Shown: piece after piece, positions 59,142-64,000 of the stretch
Layout of the letters: the number at the start of each line of letters is the position of its first letter
How positions within the stretch are numbered: the first letter of the stretch is position 1
Source of the DNA: Miscanthus floridulus
Lineage: Eukaryota > Streptophyta > Magnoliopsida > Poales > Poaceae
Direction of reading: 5' to 3'
Length of the DNA stretch: 64,000 nucleotides
NCBI RefSeq assembly: GCF_019320115.1
Contig: NC_089587.1
Location: 89,546,939 to 89,610,938 of the forward strand
The notes under the pieces: model-generated
Told to the model about the DNA's origin: nothing
What the model saw: the letters and a program-made list of their open reading frames with translations, nothing else
Databases searched by the model: none
Position numbers and translations under genes: made by a program

Positions 59142-61730
59142 GCTGGTGAGCAAAGACACCATAGACGCCGAGGCGTAGGTGTTTTGTAGTCCAACCAGAC
59201 ATGATCAATTATTCGTTTCCCCAAACCTTGCCACTAGGCTTAGTGTGAAGAAGAGGTCTATTGTAGTGACTATTTTAGAAAATGTATACTTATACCTTTA
59301 TCACCCACGAGTGAGGTCCGACCCCTTGTCATTGCTGGGGTCGAAGGTCACTGAAAATCAAGGGAAGGATAGCAAAACTTAGGAGAATGCATCTCTTGTA
59401 TTCGCACGTACCCTCTCCCTAGGATCTTAGCTATCATTCTACGACCGTGTGTTAGGTCTCCTTGCAAGTCCAACCTTCCTCAAGCCCCTACGCATGGCAA
59501 GGATTCGATCAAGGGTTAGCATGTTTTTGTGACTGTCGCCCCATCTATGGTTTCTGCAACTAGAGGGGTTGAGTTAACGTTACTTGCCTTGATGGCTCGA
59601 GTGACATGCTCGGTGAGCTCGCTAATGGGCATGTCCAAATGGAATCTGGTTCTGTCGCTTGTGATGGAGTTGACAAAGCCCTCGGGTGGTATTCTGTTGC
59701 TCCTTAACCCACTTTCCAATAGATTCCCCCTCAATGGGGATTCTATGGGCTTAGCTAGAGGCTAGGATCGAAAGAGAAGGTTGAGATGATCTTATCCACT
59801 TTTAAGCAGGACGAGCACAGGCCACTGAGGCTTATCTGTGTTTTCCCCTTGGCTCTTTGTTCGACACAAGGCGGCCTTGGGCCCTCCATGAGCTAGCCTT
59901 TGGCCCTCGGTCTTTCAATCTAGGATCGGGCGGCTCGAGCCACCAAGCCCCGTGGGCTTTAGTAGGGGTCAGCCGTGATTCTTGCATCACCCCATCCTCG
60001 GTTTCTACAACCAGAGGGGCTAAGCTAATGACACTTGCCTCAATAGCTCAAATGTCGCACTCAGCGAGCTCACTAACAGGCATGTTCAAGTAGAATCTAG
60101 GTCCGTCATCTGCTAACGGGGTCAGTAGAGCCCTCATGTGGCATTCCACTACTTCTTAACCTGCCTCCCGACAAATGCCCAAGCCGTTTGATAGGCTCGG
60201 GTGGCCTATTGGCCTCTCCTCAATGGAGATTCTATGGATATGGCTCGAGGTTAGAATCGAACAAGAAAGGTCGAGATATCCCTGTCTGCTTTTGAGCGGG
60301 GTCGGGCAAGGCCGCTGGGGCTCATCTTAGTTTTTCTCCCCTAGCTCTATTTGATATGAGGTGGCCTCGAGCCCTTTGTAGGACGACCTTCGAAGCCCGG
60401 TTGGTTGCCCCTCATATTGAATGAGATGACTACCACTTCATGACGCAACGTGAAGCGTTGTGATGCAGCAATCGCATATGCGACACTTGGATGTATGAGA
60501 TAAGTGTATGAATGATTATATAAAGAAATAGCGGGGATCGGTAATGTTACCTCGATGGCACGAGTGACGGGTTCTGGGAGTTCTTACCAAATGTGTCCGT
60601 GCAGGGGTCCGGGTTAGACGTTCATGACAGAACTAGTGTAACCTGCATGAGCCTCTCATTCTTCTGTATCTGTCATTCGACAGTGGCTCAAGCCGTTTGA
60701 TTAATTTGGACGACCTAACAACCTCTCCCTAATGGAGATTCCGTAGGTAGGCCCCTCCAAATCCTTCTCGAGAAGGTAGTGGTTAATTTTTGGAGTGCGG
60801 AGACAAGGACTCAGATCACGCTGGTGGATAAAAAACGCCGTAGCCACTAGGGCATAGGGTCCTAGCGGTCTGACCAGGCTTACTCAAAGTTTGCACCCGC
60901 ACACCATGCCTTTAGTTTTTTTAAAACATAAGGAGGGCCGGGCAAAGAGAAATGTCAAGCAAATAGACACCCTCGCCAGCCCCTGAGCAATTCCTGACCC
61001 TCTGCCATTGCTAGGGTTGAAGGCTCGGTAATGAATTTAACATGTAAAGTAAGTAAGCAAGGATGCTTATCTTTTGGTAGCGGTCTTGAGCTATCCAATT
61101 GACCTGGGCACCGATTTTACCTCAATGGTAAGAGTGATGGGTTCGGAAAGCCTCCCCTAGATATGAGCATGATCCTGGTTGCTCCTTATCCATTTCTCAT
61201 TAGTGACCAAGCCGTCCAATCGACTCGTGTCACCTATCAAGACAAGATTTCCCTACGAAAATAGAGGACGAGAGCATCCCGCACAAGAATTTAGTTAGGC
61301 AGATAAGCCAAGCATTGAATTTGTGCAAAATGGATGAGCTCTTTGTTATAGCAAACAACCTTTTATCTCTTCCTCTTTTTGTAATAGAGGTTTAGTGCAT
61401 TCCGACCCTTCTCATAGTTAAGGTCATAAAAGCTCGGAGTGTGGGTGAGCTTGCTCTGATCACACTAGTGAGCAAAGGCACTGTTGCCACTAGGGCATAG
61501 GTGTCTCGTAGTCCGCCTAGTTTTACTCAGAGCTTGTTTCCAAAAACCTAGCTCCTAGGACTTAACGTGTGAAAAGAGGGCAGGCATAGAGAATGTTTGT
61601 AGGATAAATGTACTCATATTAGCCCCCAAGTGAGGCCCAACCCCATGCTGTTTGTTGGGGTCGGATGTCCTTAAGGATCAAGGAGTTTTGATAATGAAAC
61701 TGATAAGTAAAAAATGTGCATTTATTAGGG
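59142..61730 (-). repeat. Tat spacer built of diverged tandem modules of about 0.45-0.65 kb
   Basis: The same cassette recurs: GATCACGCTGGTG(A/G) then a TAGGGCATAGG-type segment (59147, 60816, 61458), and CACTTGCCTCAATAGCTC-type segments (about 59575, 60030, 60550, 61115). No ORF is convincing. It lies between pol and the antisense ORF of the element. Confidence 0.6.
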
Positions 61731-61734
61731 GTAA

Positions 61735-64000
61735 AAGCGACGTAGCTGCTCGATGTTCTAGGCATTGGTAAAGATTTTGCCATCGATGTTCTTGACCTTA
61801 TAGGTGCCTAGATGGAGCACCTCCATAACTATGTACGGTCCCTCCCATGGTGGGGAGAGCTTGTGGCGGTCCTGGTTGCTCTATACGAGATGGAGGACTA
61901 GGTCCTCGACATTGAAGGCTTAGCCCCACACTCGTCAGCTGTGGTACCGCTGCAATGCCTGTTGGTACTTGGCCGAGCAGAGGAGGGCAACATCGCATGC
62001 TTTGTCCAGCTGGTCCATGGTGTCCTTGTGGGACACCTTGGCTTCCTATTCGTCATATGCCCTGATCCTTGGCGCTCCATAGTCGAGGTTGGTTGGGAGG
62101 ACAGCCTCCGAACCATAGACCATGAAGAAGGGCATGTAGCCAATGGCTTGACTAGGGGTTGTCCTCAGGCTCTAGAGTACTGAAGTAAGCTCGATGACCC
62201 ATCGTACACCAAACTTGTTCAACCGGTAGAAGATTCTAGGCTTGAGGCCCTATAGAACCATGCCGTTAACGCGCTCTACCTTCCCGTTCATCCGAGGTGC
62301 ACTACGGAGGCCTAGTCGACGCGGATGTGATGTTCATCACAAAATCAGAGGAATTTCTTGCCAGTGAACTGCGTGCCGTTGTTCATGATGATGGAGTTCG
62401 GGACTCCAAAGCGATGAATAATGTCGAGGAAGAACAGTATGGCCTACTCGGATTTGATCGTGGAAATTGGGTAAGCTTCTATCCACTTTGTAAACTTGTC
62501 TATGGTGACAAGCAAGTGGGTGTGGCCCCCGGGCGCCTTTTTGAGTGGTCCAGCCAAATCGAGTCCCCAGACTATGAATGGTCAGGTGATGGGGATCGTC
62601 TGGAGTGCTTGGGCCGGTAGGTTAGTCTACCAAGCATAGTACTGGCACTCTTCATAGGTGCATACGATTTGTTAGGCATCAACTACCATGGTAGGCCAGT
62701 AGAAGCCCTATCAGAACGCATTTCTAACTAGGGTTCTAGGCGTGGCATGGTGACCGCATACCCCACTGTGGATATCGCTCAGCAAATGCTTCCCCTGTTC
62801 AAAGGAGATGCAACGTTGTAGGATCTTGGTGTGGTTTTGCTTATAGAGTTTGCCCTCCACAAGAACAAAGGACTTGGCGCGACGTGTGAGCCATCGAGCC
62901 TCTGTCCTATCTGTCGGTAGTGTGTCATGGAGGAGGTAGTCAAGGTAGAGTGTCCTTTAGTTGACCAGATGGTTGGGATCTACCACTAGGTCCTCTTCAA
63001 GCTCCATGACCTTGGAGCCGGGAGTAGCCGACAGTTGGTCAGCCCCTGAGCTAGGATTGGATGGACCGTCTTTGCCTTGTTCTGACTCCTTGTAGCGAAC
63101 TAAGGGCTTGTGCTGGTCGCTAACGAAGACGCCTGTTGGCATCAGCTCTCGGTCGGATGCTGCTTTCGCAAGCGCATTAGCCATCTCATAGAGACACCTT
63201 AGGATGTGGTTGAGCTCAAGGCCATCGAACTTGTACTCCAACCGGTGGACTTCTCGACAGTACACGGTCATCTTGATGTCGTGGCAATTTGACTCCTTCA
63301 TGAGCTAGTCGATGACCAGCTGGGAATCTCGTTGAATGTCAAGGTGTCGGACGCCCAACTCAATGGCAATGCATAGGCTATTGATGAGCGCCTCATATTC
63401 GGCCACATTGTTGGAGGAGGGGAAATGGAGATGGACCATGTACCTCATGCGTACCTCGAGGGGTGACACGAAGACCAGCCGCACGCTAGCGCCCTTCTTC
63501 ATTAGTGATCCATCAAAGTACATTGTCTAGTACTCTTGATCAATGACCGCTGGTGGCATTTGGACCTTGGTCCATTCTATGATGAAATCAGCCAAAACCT
63601 AGGACTTGATGGCCGTCTGGGAGGCATACACAATGCCCTTACCCATTAGCTCAAATGCCCATTTCACTATTCTTCCCATGGCGTCCTGGTTTTGGATGAC
63701 CTTGCTGAGGGCGAAGGACGTCATGACTGTCACAGGATATGACTCGAAGTAGTGGCGCAACCTCGTCCTGGTGATGAGGACAGCATACAGAAGCTTCTGG
63801 ATTTGGGGGTAGCAAGTCTTTGAGGGCGTGTCCCTCTTTGTGGGGGTATGACCCTGGATACCCACGGTAGGTCACATAGGCTATGCCTCTAGGGGCTGTC
63901 CAGCCCGCAAGAAGGAGCCTTGCGGGGCACGATTCTGTTCGGCGACCCCCGCAAGGCATGGAGAGGATATCCTAAAGATGTTACGAGATCTGATAGGATA
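61735..64000 (-). pseudogene. Gypsy pol remains: RT connection, RNase H and integrase (partial, cut by window edge)
   Basis: From the right edge: an RT-connection piece (SYPVTVMTSFALSKVIQNQD), RNase H (MYFDGSLMKKGASVRLVFVS, SNNVAEYEALINSLCIAIEL, with the DGS and E acidic residues kept), a tail with ELNHILRCLYEMANALAKAA, and integrase core fragments down to about 61740 (HPRMNGKVERVNGM, ITWSFTVWGLDLAGPLKKAP, LLVTIDKFTKWIEAYPI). Several TAG/TGA stops lie in it, for example just after DSQLVID. The family reverse-transcribes and integrates the element; this copy cannot. Confidence 0.85.

Larger units (their letters stand above)
47344..64000 (-). mobile_element. Tat-lineage Ty3/gypsy retrotransposon, minus strand, 5' part beyond the window
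   Basis: In element order from the right edge: RNase H and integrase remains (64000-61735), a repetitive spacer (61730-59142), a large solo-LTR insertion (59136-53292), an antisense extra ORF (53056-49560 on the plus strand), a polypurine tract (near 48765-48743) and the 3' LTR (48742-47344). An antisense ORF between pol and 3' LTR is the known layout of grass Tat/Grande-type elements. GAACT at 47339-47343 should be one half of the 5-bp target duplication; the other half lies outside. All coding parts contain stops. Confidence 0.82.

Noticed and set aside
62297..62620. 107-codon plus-strand frame
   Set aside because: It is antisense to the integrase core of the minus-strand gypsy pol.

Overview
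The window is nuclear DNA of a panicoid grass, probably tribe Andropogoneae (sorghum, Miscanthus, sugarcane or a relative). The signs are genes with many introns and very GC-rich first exons, Stowaway, Tourist and hAT MITEs, a tRNA-derived SINE, L1 LINEs, an En/Spm CACTA transposon, and Tat- and Tekay-type gypsy elements. The organism call is inference from repeat families. No bacterial or organellar features are present.

The left third (1-20.7 kb) is a conserved gene island. A WD40-repeat protein gene of 20 coding exons (902 aa) lies on the minus strand at 542-11726. RIO1 protein kinase (12 exons, 534 aa) lies on the minus strand at 12382-16961. A YrdC/YciO-domain protein gene (9 exons, 311 aa) lies on the plus strand at 17352-20633. 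I built all three by hand from splice sites, and each coding sum is a multiple of three with every phase consistent. RIO1 and the YrdC gene are head to head with 390 bp between start codons. That interval has four site II (TGGGCY) motifs and a telo-box-like AAACCCT, as expected for co-regulated translation genes. Introns of the WD40 gene carry a SINE, L1 tails, MITEs and small duplications. Two introns in the window need GC-AG splicing.

The middle (20.7-47.3 kb) is accessory DNA. A 10.75-kb CACTA transposon (24973-35724, TSD AAG) carries a GRF zinc-finger ORF, a TNP2 transposase frame broken only by stop codons, and a second broken gene combining a Ptta/En-Spm transposase with a C48 (Ulp1-like) protease. 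It sits 27 bp from a Rab GTPase exon fragment. Beyond it are a 2.4-kb repeat rich in CCGGACGC, hAT and Tourist MITE pairs with intact target duplications, and a 5'-truncated L1. Two sets of weak minus-strand exon candidates also lie here.

The right quarter (47.3-64 kb) is one minus-strand Tat-lineage gypsy retrotransposon that runs off the right edge. It has a 3' LTR, an antisense extra ORF of the 'putative gypsy type transposon' (PF04195) type, a repetitive spacer and broken RNase H/integrase. A Tekay-like solo LTR (53292-59136, TSD ATCAC) is inserted in it. A long-inverted-repeat element is inserted in that LTR, and a Stowaway-like MITE lies inside the long-inverted-repeat element, giving four nested layers.
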